Below are positions 1 to 4,596 of a stretch of DNA of 8,863 nucleotides, piece by piece. Source of the stretch: an uncultured Eubacteriales bacterium. GTDB lineage: Bacteria > Bacillota > Clostridia > Christensenellales > Borkfalkiaceae. Every line of letters begins with the position of its first letter. Position 1 is the first letter of the stretch. The position numbers were made by a program, and so were the translations under genes. The notes below the pieces were generated by a model. The model made no database searches. It saw only the letters and a list, made by a program, of their open reading frames with translations, and was not told the DNA's origin. The stretch spans positions 1 through 8,863 of the forward strand of contig URKE01000063.1 in assembly GCA_900548285.1 (NCBI GenBank). Reading direction: 5' to 3'.

Positions 1-16
1 TTCCGAGCCGCTTTTT
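1..16 (+). terminator. Right arm of an intrinsic terminator cut by the window start
   Basis: The first 16 bases, TTCCGAGCCGCTTTTT, are identical to the right arm and T-tract of the complete terminator at 761-797. The left arm must lie just outside the window. By analogy this ends a plus-strand transcript that enters from the left. Confidence 0.6.
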
Positions 17-37
17 GCTCAAACGTAACAAACGTAA

Positions 38-60
38 AGCCGGGCGATTTTCGCCCGGCT
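38..60 (-). terminator. Terminator hairpin behind the lipoprotein gene
   Basis: AGCCGGGCGA (38-47) and TCGCCCGGCT (51-60) form a perfect 10-base stem with a 3-base loop. It starts 4 bases after the stop codon of the minus-strand lipoprotein gene. On the minus strand the stem is followed by TTTACGTT, a short, imperfect U-tract. On the plus strand the tail is AAAATTATTTTT, so it may also help stop rightward transcripts. Confidence 0.7.
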
Positions 61-64
61 AAAA

Positions 65-454
65 TTATTTTTCAAGTATAATCACCAAATCTCTGTCGAG
101 ATAAGATACCGTTGCAGTGTTGCCGTCAACGGAAACAGAAAATATAAGAGTGTTACCAAAACGGCACGTATAGGTGTTGTCGGTATTTTTGATCCAAACA
201 CCCTCCATTTCTATTTTTGTAGCCGTATCGGCAATGGTGACGTCAACCGTGTTGTCCTTTTTCACGTTCAGAATAAAAAAATCTTTGGTCAGTTTTATGT
301 CTTTATATGTGTCGCCGAGCTTGTATGTATAACCGCTGTCAATAATCATTTTCGAACGATATTTACCTTTGAATCCCGAAGAACAAGAGCATAACGAGAA
401 TAAAAGCGTTAAAACGCATACTAATGATAAAATAGGGAATACTTTTCTTTTCAT
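65..454 (-). CDS. Small putative lipoprotein, function unknown
   Basis: This 129-residue protein starts with a lipoprotein signal: MKRK, a hydrophobic stretch at about residues 5-21, and a cysteine cluster L21-C22-S23-C24-S25-S26. C24 (or C22) is the likely lipidated residue, which would tether the protein to the outer face of the membrane. The mature part is about 105 residues, rich in alternating polar and hydrophobic residues (KKDNTVDVTIADTATKIEM, SVSVDGNTATVSYL), which suggests a small beta-rich domain, perhaps lipocalin-like. I do not recognise the family. The start is fixed by AAAGGAGGAGATATT before the ATG and by a good promoter behind it. It is divergent from the XRE gene at 538 and shares its control region, so that regulator probably controls it. 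It has no enzyme motif and no visible damage. Confidence 0.85.
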   Translation of the reverse strand: MKRKVFPILSLVCVLTLLFSLCSCSSGFKGKYRSKMIIDSGYTYKLGDTYKDIKLTKDFFILNVKKDNTVDVTIADTATKIEMEGVWIKNTDNTYTCRFGNTLIFSVSVDGNTATVSYLDRDLVIILEK

Positions 455-474
455 AATATCTCCTCCTTTATCTC

Positions 475-504
475 ATTGTATCACGCCTGTTGGGCGTAAG
501 TCAA
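475..504 (-). promoter_or_regulatory. Promoter of the lipoprotein gene
   Basis: On the minus strand TTGACT (499-504) and TACAAT (475-480) are separated by 18 bases, close to the housekeeping sigma consensus. The leader would be about 15-20 bases and carries the AAAGGAGGAG ribosome site. The -35 lies inside the inverted repeat at 491-518, so a repressor bound there would block it. Confidence 0.75.
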
Positions 505-518
505 GCGGATTACGCCCA
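491..518. promoter_or_regulatory. Candidate XRE operator between divergent genes
   Basis: TGGGCGTAA (491-499) and TTACGCCCA (510-518) are a perfect 9-base inverted repeat, with half-sites about 19 bases centre to centre (nearly two helical turns). A third, weaker copy, TCACGCCTG, lies at 481-489. The repeat covers the lipoprotein -35 and lies just upstream of the weak -10-like TGTAATAT (524-531) of the XRE gene. The position suits an autoregulated repressor that also controls the lipoprotein. Binding by the 538-750 product is inferred. Confidence 0.6.
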
Positions 519-537
519 TTGATTGTAATATATACAT

Positions 538-750
538 ATGATTACATTAATGCAGATACAGAAAAAATTATCGGAAGCCATCACGCAAAGCAATATGACG
601 CAAACCGAAATAGGGAAAAGACTGGGCATTTCGCAGCAGTCTGTTTCGCATTACGTCAAGGGGGATAAACTTCCCGCGCTCGACACCCTTGCAAATCTGT
701 GCGTTTTGTTGGACGTTGACCCTGCGGATATACTTTGCACCGAAGATTAA
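538..750 (+). CDS. Small XRE/Cro-CI-type helix-turn-helix regulator
   Basis: The 70-residue product is one HTH_3 domain. MTQTEIGKRLGISQQSVSHY (residues 20-39) holds both helices of the DNA-binding motif, followed by KGDKLPALDTLANLCVLLDV and the typical ending DPADIL. There is no ligand or membrane domain, so it is a stand-alone cytoplasmic repressor that presumably dimerises. The start is uncertain: ATG 538 or ATG 550 (MQIQKKL). Neither has a Shine-Dalgarno sequence; the frame is closed by a stop at 526-528. The -10-like TGTAATAT ends 6 bases before ATG 538, which would fit a leaderless mRNA. The divergent lipoprotein and the inverted repeat between them suggest the pair is one small regulatory unit. 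A strong terminator follows directly. The domain call is secure; the target is inferred. Confidence 0.88.
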   Translation: MITLMQIQKKLSEAITQSNMTQTEIGKRLGISQQSVSHYVKGDKLPALDTLANLCVLLDVDPADILCTED

Positions 751-760
751 AGGTAAAATT

Positions 761-797
761 AAGCGGCTCGGAATCGTTCGATTCCGAGCCGCTTTTT
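761..797. terminator. Strong intrinsic terminator, probably bidirectional
   Basis: AAGCGGCTCGGAATC (761-775) and GATTCCGAGCCGCTT (780-794) form a perfect 15-base stem with a GTTC loop, followed by TTT. It lies 10 bases after the XRE stop and about 20 bases after the end of the convergent exporter gene on the minus strand, where the tail reads AATTTTA. It probably serves both genes. Its right arm recurs at 1-16. Confidence 0.9.
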
Positions 798-815
798 AAA
801 GTGTTGTCAGGTTAA

Positions 816-1694
816 TCAAAACAGAGAAATGATTATCCCTGAAACCGCGCCGATAAGATAAAGCGTCAACGCGAGCAGAAGATTCCGTTTCGTCCTTTTC
901 GTGTTCCTGAACAAAATCGCAAGCCCGACGCCTGCGTTGGAAACAAGTCCAGCGGTCATCGCCCCGAAGGAAATCGCTCCGCTTACGAACGCGCTCGTGA
1001 TAACCGCGGACGAAGCGCAATTCGGGATAAGCCCCACGAGTGAAGTGACGAACGGCGCGAGAAATTTCGAGTTTTCAAGAATAACGGCGAGTTTTTCCGC
1101 CCCGATGAAACCGTTTTCGGCAAAAAGCAAGCCGAAAACGAGCGCTACGGCGAATACGTAACCGAACGTTTGCACCGCGTGATTCAAAGGAACGACGATA
1201 TACCTTTTGAACCAGACGTGTTTACGGCCGTCCTCGTCCTCGGTGCCGTGGTCGTGGCAGTGAGCGCAGATGTCCTCGTGTTCAAAAGTTTCATCCTCGA
1301 CTTCCGTTTTTTTGCCGAACAATGCGTTTACTATCTCGCCGACGATAATCGCGAGTACGATTTTTATAAGCAAAAGGGGAATGAGATAAATGCGTTTGTC
1401 GCTCGAAATAAGAATCGAAAAAGCCTCGTCGCTCGTCGCGATGAAAACCGAGAGCAAAGTTCCGACGCCTATAAGGTTTTTTTCGTAAAGTTTTGCCGAC
1501 ATTACCGAAATCCCGCATTGCGGGAACGCCCCCGCGAGCGAACCGAGAACGGGCGCGGCTTTGCCTGTTAAAAATTTTCCGTTTTTCGCGAAGTTTGCTT
1601 TTCTTTCGAGAACTTCTATGATAACGTAAGTTAAAAATATAAACGGCAGCATTTTCAGCGAATCAAAAAAACTGTCTGTCAGAATGTCAAGCAT
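816..1694 (-). CDS. Heavy-metal exporter of the ArsP_2 / putative manganese transporter family
   Basis: This 292-residue polytopic membrane protein resembles the clostridial family labelled arsenic efflux protein or putative manganese transporter (Pfam ArsP_2, a putative 10-TM heavy-metal exporter). It has two related halves: a GSLAGAFPQCG motif at residues 51-61 and SLVGLIPNCAS at 218-228, so G-x-x-P-Q/N-C recurs in each, as expected of an inverted-repeat transporter. Between them, residues 131-159 form an acidic hydrophilic loop with H139, C143, H145, C146, H147, H149 and H159, a plausible metal sensor or loading site. The conserved T87-S-D-E-A fits the family. The start is the ATG at 1692-1694, behind AAAGGAGGGTTT. 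A longer frame reaches 1793 but lies in promoter sequence. It is a single-gene transcript. Substrate (Mn2+, arsenic compounds, other metals) is not decided by sequence. Confidence 0.8.
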   Translation of the reverse strand: MLDILTDSFFDSLKMLPFIFLTYVIIEVLERKANFAKNGKFLTGKAAPVLGSLAGAFPQCGISVMSAKLYEKNLIGVGTLLSVFIATSDEAFSILISSDKRIYLIPLLLIKIVLAIIVGEIVNALFGKKTEVEDETFEHEDICAHCHDHGTEDEDGRKHVWFKRYIVVPLNHAVQTFGYVFAVALVFGLLFAENGFIGAEKLAVILENSKFLAPFVTSLVGLIPNCASSAVITSAFVSGAISFGAMTAGLVSNAGVGLAILFRNTKRTKRNLLLALTLYLIGAVSGIIISLF

Positions 1695-1764
1695 AAACCC
1701 TCCTTTATCGGTTTTATTTCGCCTCTCGTCTGCGTGTATTGCGTGATTTTGGAATATCGACAAG

Positions 1765-1793
1765 ATTATACCTTTTTTTTCGGAAAAAATCAA
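1765..1793 (-). promoter_or_regulatory. Promoter of the metal-exporter gene
   Basis: On the minus strand TTGATT (1788-1793), a 17-base A-rich spacer and TATAAT (1765-1770) make a near-consensus promoter. Transcription would begin near 1758 and give a leader of about 60 bases with AAAGGAGG at its end. The promoter rules out the longer in-frame start at 1793. No metal riboswitch consensus is visible in the leader. Confidence 0.8.
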
Positions 1794-1819
1794 ACGTAAT
1801 ACCGCCGGTCAATTACTTT

Positions 1820-1842
1820 TTCGTTATCTTAGTGATAACGAA
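1820..1842. promoter_or_regulatory. Palindrome upstream of the exporter promoter, candidate regulator site
   Basis: TTCGTTATC (1820-1828) and GATAACGAA (1834-1842) form a perfect 9-base inverted repeat around TTAGT. It sits 26 bases upstream of the exporter -35, a usual place for an activator site. It is not followed by a T-tract, so it is not an evident terminator. The binding protein is unknown. Confidence 0.45.
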
Positions 1843-1860
1843 TGGATTCCCTATCGATAT

Positions 1861-1908
1861 AAAAAACTCCAAAAAACCCGAAGCCGCGGAAATTTTCCGC
1901 GGCTTCGG
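1861..1908 (-). terminator. Strong minus-strand terminator
   Basis: CCGAAGCCGCGG (1878-1889) pairs with CCGCGGCTTCGG (1897-1908), a 12-base GC-rich stem that can extend through A-T pairs. On the minus strand it is followed by GTTTTTTGGAGTTTTTT, two six-T runs. On the plus strand there is no T-tract. It ends a leftward transcript, either from the XRE-membrane gene at 2149-2805 or from a small RNA in between, and insulates the exporter promoter. Confidence 0.88.
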
Positions 1909-2148
1909 ATTATAATGGAGAATGATTTATAAAAACAAGAAAAAACTTGGGGTGAGCGAATTTGCCTCGTTTCTATCCGTGAGAACGAACTCATTTTGCC
2001 GAACTCGTCTCTCAGATTACGCCTTTATTATACCCTTAAGTTATGTTGCGCGTTTGACGGCATAATATTTCTTTGGTGAAATATATTTCACTCAGTTTTT
2101 CCTTGACAAGTCTTTTTTTCGACAGAACCCCGCTTCCGGCGGCAATTT
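1909..2148 (-). other. Gene-free stretch: long 3' UTR or possible small RNA
   Basis: No credible coding frame is present on either strand. A TATAAT lies on the minus strand at 2027-2032 but has no convincing -35. Downstream of it TGAGA-G-ACGA can pair with TCGT-TCTCA (within 1982-2016), and transcription would end at the 1861-1908 terminator, giving an RNA of about 150 bases. The simpler reading is the 3' UTR of the 2149-2805 gene. No known RNA family was recognised. The stretch also holds the palindrome at 2076-2091. Confidence 0.3.
2076..2091. repeat. 16-base perfect AT-rich palindrome
   Basis: GTGAAATATATTTCAC is a perfect palindrome with no loop, lying 58 bases past the stop of the XRE-membrane gene. 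It occurs once in the window. It could be a protein-binding site or part of a dispersed intergenic repeat; nothing here decides. Confidence 0.4.
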
Positions 2149-2805
2149 TCAGCCTTTCCCGTCCTTTTTGTGCTTGGAATCGTCGGGGGATTTAAAAATC
2201 GACAACGAGATGAACGTGCTGGTTTTGCTGAACAGCGTCGAAACGATGATCATCGCTTCGACCGGCGCGCCTATGAAGAAAATCGGCCACAGGTTATATG
2301 ACAAAATCTGCAGATACGCCGCGACGATAAGCCCCCAGCAAATGAGCGAGAACAAAACGGTGTTCACCCATTTTATGTTGCCGTGCGCTTTGTTGTATTT
2401 AGCGCAAAGATAAGCCGAAACGGGGATCGCCCAGACAAACACTTGCCAGAAAACGACCTTCTTTATAATAAAGAAAGCGACGTAAACCGTTACGGCAATG
2501 GTGAAAACGGACAAAACCGAAAGGCAAAGCATAACTATGTCGTTCGATTGATTGGACGACGGCTTTTTTTCGCGGTTAATCAGTTTGTCCGCCGCGTTTT
2601 CCCTTATCAGATCGTCCACCGTTATGCCGAATAGATCGGCAACCGCACCGAGCGCGACGATATCCGGAACGGACGAGCCGTTTTCCCATTTTGAAATCGT
2701 CTTGTCGGAATAGGCGATTTTCTCGCCGAGTTCCGATTGTTTCATTCCGCTTGCAACGCGCAATTCTTTAATGTTTTTGGATATGTTTGTTTCTATCTGA
2801 TTCAT
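2149..2805 (-). CDS. XRE-type regulator with four membrane segments
   Basis: The 218-residue protein joins an N-terminal HTH_3 domain (residues about 9-66; SGMKQSELGEKIAYSDKTIS at 19-38, then KWENGSSVPD) to a linker at 67-90 and four predicted membrane segments at about 91-113, 117-135, 147-168 and 172-192, ending in a charged tail. Membrane-bound XRE proteins of this layout are common in Bacillota; the membrane part is thought to sense envelope conditions or a partner protein, but the signal here is unknown. The start is ATG 2803-2805. There is no Shine-Dalgarno sequence: a consensus promoter ends only 9 bases before the ATG, so translation is probably leaderless. The nearest minus-strand terminator is 240 bases downstream. 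No target membrane gene is directly linked in the same transcript. Confidence 0.88.
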   Translation of the reverse strand: MNQIETNISKNIKELRVASGMKQSELGEKIAYSDKTISKWENGSSVPDIVALGAVADLFGITVDDLIRENAADKLINREKKPSSNQSNDIVMLCLSVLSVFTIAVTVYVAFFIIKKVVFWQVFVWAIPVSAYLCAKYNKAHGNIKWVNTVLFSLICWGLIVAAYLQILSYNLWPIFFIGAPVEAMIIVSTLFSKTSTFISLSIFKSPDDSKHKKDGKG

Positions 2806-2814
2806 CGTGAGTGG

Positions 2815-2843
2815 ATTGTAGCACTAATCGCGGATTTTGTCAA
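2815..2843 (-). promoter_or_regulatory. Consensus promoter giving a probable leaderless mRNA
   Basis: TTGACA (2838-2843), a 17-base spacer and TACAAT (2815-2820) on the minus strand are nearly perfect. Only CCACTCACG separates the -10 from the ATG, so the expected start point is 2-3 bases before or at the ATG. No ribosome site fits in that space. Confidence 0.82.
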
Positions 2844-2855
2844 GTCCGAATTTAA

Positions 2856-2918
2856 AACCGTTGCCGACAAGATTTTATAACCGTTGCCGTCGATGTTTTA
2901 TAACCGTTGCCGACAAGA
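2856..2918. repeat. Three direct repeats with 23-base period upstream of the XRE-membrane promoter
   Basis: The core AACCGTTGCCGACAAGA occurs at 2856-2872 and 2902-2918, with a variant starting AACCGTTGCCGTCGATG at 2879-2895. Copies 1 and 2 are both followed by TTTTAT, making 23-base units. The array begins 12 bases upstream of the -35 at 2838-2843, so it could bind an activator or repressor on one or nearly one face of the helix. It also forms most of the gap after the TetR gene. Confidence 0.7.
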
Positions 2919-2926
2919 AGCGCGAA

Positions 2927-2959
2927 AAATTATTGTCCGTAAATTATTGTCCGTAAATT
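2927..2959. repeat. 14-base tandem duplication across the TetR stop codon
   Basis: AAATTATTGTCCGT occurs at 2927-2940 and again at 2941-2954, followed by a partial AAATT. The TetR stop codon (2944-2946) lies in the second copy, so the duplication leaves the protein end unchanged and only lengthens the 3' side. It looks like a recent slippage event. Confidence 0.75.
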
Positions 2960-3516
2960 CTCGTTCTGAAATTTTTAATCCAGAATTTGGTGTAATTATA
3001 GAGTTTTTCGGGCGTTGTCGCCGAAAGCCCTCTGCAATATTTAACGTATTCGCATACAAGTCCGTCGATGAAAACTTTTATTTCGAGTTCTATATGCTCG
3101 CTGTTTATAACGTTTTTGTCTTTGAAGCAGATTTCCAGAAACTTGCTGCTTGCAATCGTGGTGAGTTTTTTCGCCGCGAAGAGAAAATCGTTGGAACTGC
3201 ACAAAAGTTTATAGTTTTCGTTGTTTTTCTTTATGTAATCGAAGAACGAATCGGTAAAACTGTCGATATCCTGCGAACCGATAAGGCGCGCGTTGTCGAA
3301 AAACTTGTCGATAAGTTCGTTTTCGTAGTCCTCGGCAACGCCGTAAACGTCGTCGTAATGCGAGTAAAACGTTCCGCGGTTAATATCCGCGCGTTTTACA
3401 AGTTCCGTAACGGTTATTTTGTTTATCTCTTTTTTTTCGGAGAGCATCTCCGCAAACGTTGATTTTATCAGCGCGCGCGTTTTTATCGACGACCTGTTCA
3501 CGTTTTTTGCTTTCAT
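2944..3516 (-). CDS. TetR/AcrR-family repressor, probable regulator of the divergent ABC operon
   Basis: The 190-residue length is typical of TetR regulators. The N-terminal domain (residues about 10-58) contains the helix-turn-helix VTELVKRADINRGTFYSHY (36-54), including the family signature R-G-T-F-Y-x-H-Y. The remaining 130 residues are helical and should form the ligand pocket and dimer interface; the ligand is unknown. The start is ATG 3514-3516 behind a modest AAGGA with a 4-base spacing. The gene is divergent from two ABC ATPases and a permease, the classic arrangement of a repressor that responds to an exported compound. Three TCAACA-type sites lie in its control region, one over its own -35, so it is probably self-repressed. 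It has no visible terminator of its own. Confidence 0.9.
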   Translation of the reverse strand: MKAKNVNRSSIKTRALIKSTFAEMLSEKKEINKITVTELVKRADINRGTFYSHYDDVYGVAEDYENELIDKFFDNARLIGSQDIDSFTDSFFDYIKKNNENYKLLCSSNDFLFAAKKLTTIASSKFLEICFKDKNVINSEHIELEIKVFIDGLVCEYVKYCRGLSATTPEKLYNYTKFWIKNFRTRIYGQ

Positions 3517-3540
3517 TTTGTCCTTTTTCGCACAATATAA

Positions 3541-3570
3541 TCAACACTGTTAATATTTCAACACTGTCGT
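3541..3570. promoter_or_regulatory. Two secondary TetR operator candidates in the tetR-side leader
   Basis: TCAACACTGTTAA (3541-3553) differs from the perfect palindrome TCAACA-S-TGTTGA by one base; TCAACACTGTCGT (3558-3570) keeps the left half but only four of six bases on the right. The starts are 17 bases apart. Both lie downstream of the expected TetR gene start point, where a bound dimer would act as a roadblock. Confidence 0.55.
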
Positions 3571-3581
3571 TAAATCTATGC

Positions 3582-3610
3582 TTTTCATTTTCTTTCGATT
3601 GCATTATACT
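3582..3610 (+). promoter_or_regulatory. Promoter of the ABC transporter operon
   Basis: TTTTCA (3582-3587), a 17-base spacer and TATACT (3605-3610) form a moderate promoter. The expected start is near 3617, giving a leader of about 47 bases. The main palindrome at 3628-3640 would lie at roughly +11 to +23. The -10 overlaps the -10 of the TetR gene on the other strand. Confidence 0.65.
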
Positions 3611-3631
3611 CCTTTACGTAAAGAATGTCAA
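3603..3631 (-). promoter_or_regulatory. Promoter of the TetR gene, full consensus
   Basis: On the minus strand TTGACA (3626-3631), exactly 17 bases, then TATAAT (3603-3608): both hexamers match consensus. The spacer contains the palindrome TTTACGTAAA. Transcription would start near 3596 with an 80-base leader. The -35 overlaps the palindrome at 3628-3640. Confidence 0.85.
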
Positions 3632-3640
3632 CAGTGTTGA
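3628..3640. promoter_or_regulatory. Main TetR operator candidate
   Basis: TCAACAGTGTTGA is a perfect palindrome around a central G. It covers the TetR -35 and lies just past the expected operon start point, so one bound dimer could silence both directions. Two weaker relatives lie at 3541-3570. Palindromes of this size between divergent TetR and transporter genes are normally the TetR binding site; binding here is inferred. Confidence 0.7.
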
Positions 3641-3663
3641 AGAAATTTTATACGGAGGTAGCA

Positions 3664-4596
3664 ATGAGCGTAATTAACGTTGAACGTCTTACCAAAGATT
3701 ACGGCTTCGGGCGCGGCGTTTTCGACGTGAATATTCACGTCGAAAAAGGCGAAGTGTTCGGATTCTTAGGACCGAACGGCGCGGGTAAGTCCACCACGAT
3801 CCGTCATCTTATGGGGTTTTCTCAGCCGGACGACGGCAAAGTCGAAATTTTCGGCAAGCCGACTTTCGGGAAATATTACGAAATATTGAAAAACGTAGGG
3901 TACATTCCCGGAGAGGTTGCCCTGCCTGCGGGGCTTACCGGCAAAGAGTTTTTGAAAATGATGCAGGACCTGACGGGTATTTACAATAACGAGCGGCTCG
4001 GAATGCTTCTCGAACTTTTCGAACTCGACGAGGCGTCCCTTCTCGGCGACGTGAAGCGAATGAGCCTCGGCGTGAAGAGAAAACTTGCGGTCGTTTCGGC
4101 TTTTATGTCCGACCCGGAGGTTCTTATTCTCGACGAACCCACGAGCGGACTCGACCCCGTTATGCAGGAGCGGTTCATAGAGTTCATCCACAAGGAAAAG
4201 GAACGCGGCAAAACGATATTGTTATCGAGCCATATTTTCTCGGAAATCGATAACACGTGCGACAGAATCGCGATAATCAAAGACGGTAAAATAGTTTCCG
4301 AATTCGTTGCGAACGACTTAAAACACGCGTCCAAAAAATACTACACGGTGGACTTCAAAGCGGAAGCAGACAAGAAAAAGTTTCTCGAAAGTTCGGTCGG
4401 AATCGAATCGCTGACGATGATAAACGACAAAGAAAACGAGATTTTCATTTCGATAGAGGACGAGGATCTGAACAAGACGATAAATCTCCTTTCCGCGGTG
4501 GACGTGACGAAATTCAGCAACAGAAAGGAAAGCCTGGAGGATTACTTCATGAAGTTCTATAAGGAAGACAAAGACTTCGGAGGCGCGATAAAATGA
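3664..4596 (+). CDS. ABC transporter ATP-binding protein, first of a pair
   Basis: This 310-residue cytoplasmic ATPase of the ABC-2/CcmA-like exporter group should power the permease at 5506. Visible motifs: Walker A GPNGAGKST (36-44), signature region RMSLGVKRK (132-140), Walker B VLILDEPTSGLD (153-164) and the switch histidine H190 in LLSSH. The Q-loop position reads GYIPGE (79-84), lacking the usual glutamine. After about residue 215 comes a C-terminal extension of some 95 residues, perhaps a dimer or regulatory domain. The start is ATG 3664, behind CGGAGGTAGCA; an upstream in-frame ATG at 3625 overlaps the operator and has no ribosome site. Its TGA overlaps the ATG of the next gene in ATGA, so translation is probably coupled. 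Substrate is unknown; TetR-linked systems often export antimicrobial or membrane-active compounds. Confidence 0.92.
   Translation: MSVINVERLTKDYGFGRGVFDVNIHVEKGEVFGFLGPNGAGKSTTIRHLMGFSQPDDGKVEIFGKPTFGKYYEILKNVGYIPGEVALPAGLTGKEFLKMMQDLTGIYNNERLGMLLELFELDEASLLGDVKRMSLGVKRKLAVVSAFMSDPEVLILDEPTSGLDPVMQERFIEFIHKEKERGKTILLSSHIFSEIDNTCDRIAIIKDGKIVSEFVANDLKHASKKYYTVDFKAEADKKKFLESSVGIESLTMINDKENEIFISIEDEDLNKTINLLSAVDVTKFSNRKESLEDYFMKFYKEDKDFGGAIK

Noticed and set aside
1170..1571. Plus-strand open frames opposite the exporter gene
   Set aside because: The minus frame has clear membrane segments and paired motifs; the plus readings do not resemble any protein.
1695..1758. A manganese (yybP-ykoY) or other metal riboswitch in the exporter leader
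   Set aside because: The leader is only about 60 bases and shows neither the expected conserved loops nor a switching hairpin.
1952..2065. A 37-codon plus-strand frame from GTG behind GGGG
   Set aside because: Very short, no promoter, no recognisable features, and it is followed by no terminator.
2029..2148. A minus-strand frame reading ERLKIAAGSG..., recalling the C-terminal part of Ffh
   Set aside because: The likeness covers only a few residues; the frame has no start, no ribosome site and ends within 40 codons. It continues into an out-of-frame reading of the XRE-membrane gene.
2856..2959. Possible CRISPR array
   Set aside because: The repeats are short (17-23 bases) and adjacent, with no unique spacers of normal length, and no cas genes are present.
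3625..3663. A longer N-terminus for the first ATPase
   Set aside because: The upstream ATG overlaps the operator and the TetR -35 and has no ribosome site, while ATG 3664 has GGAGG and matches the partner ATPase in length.
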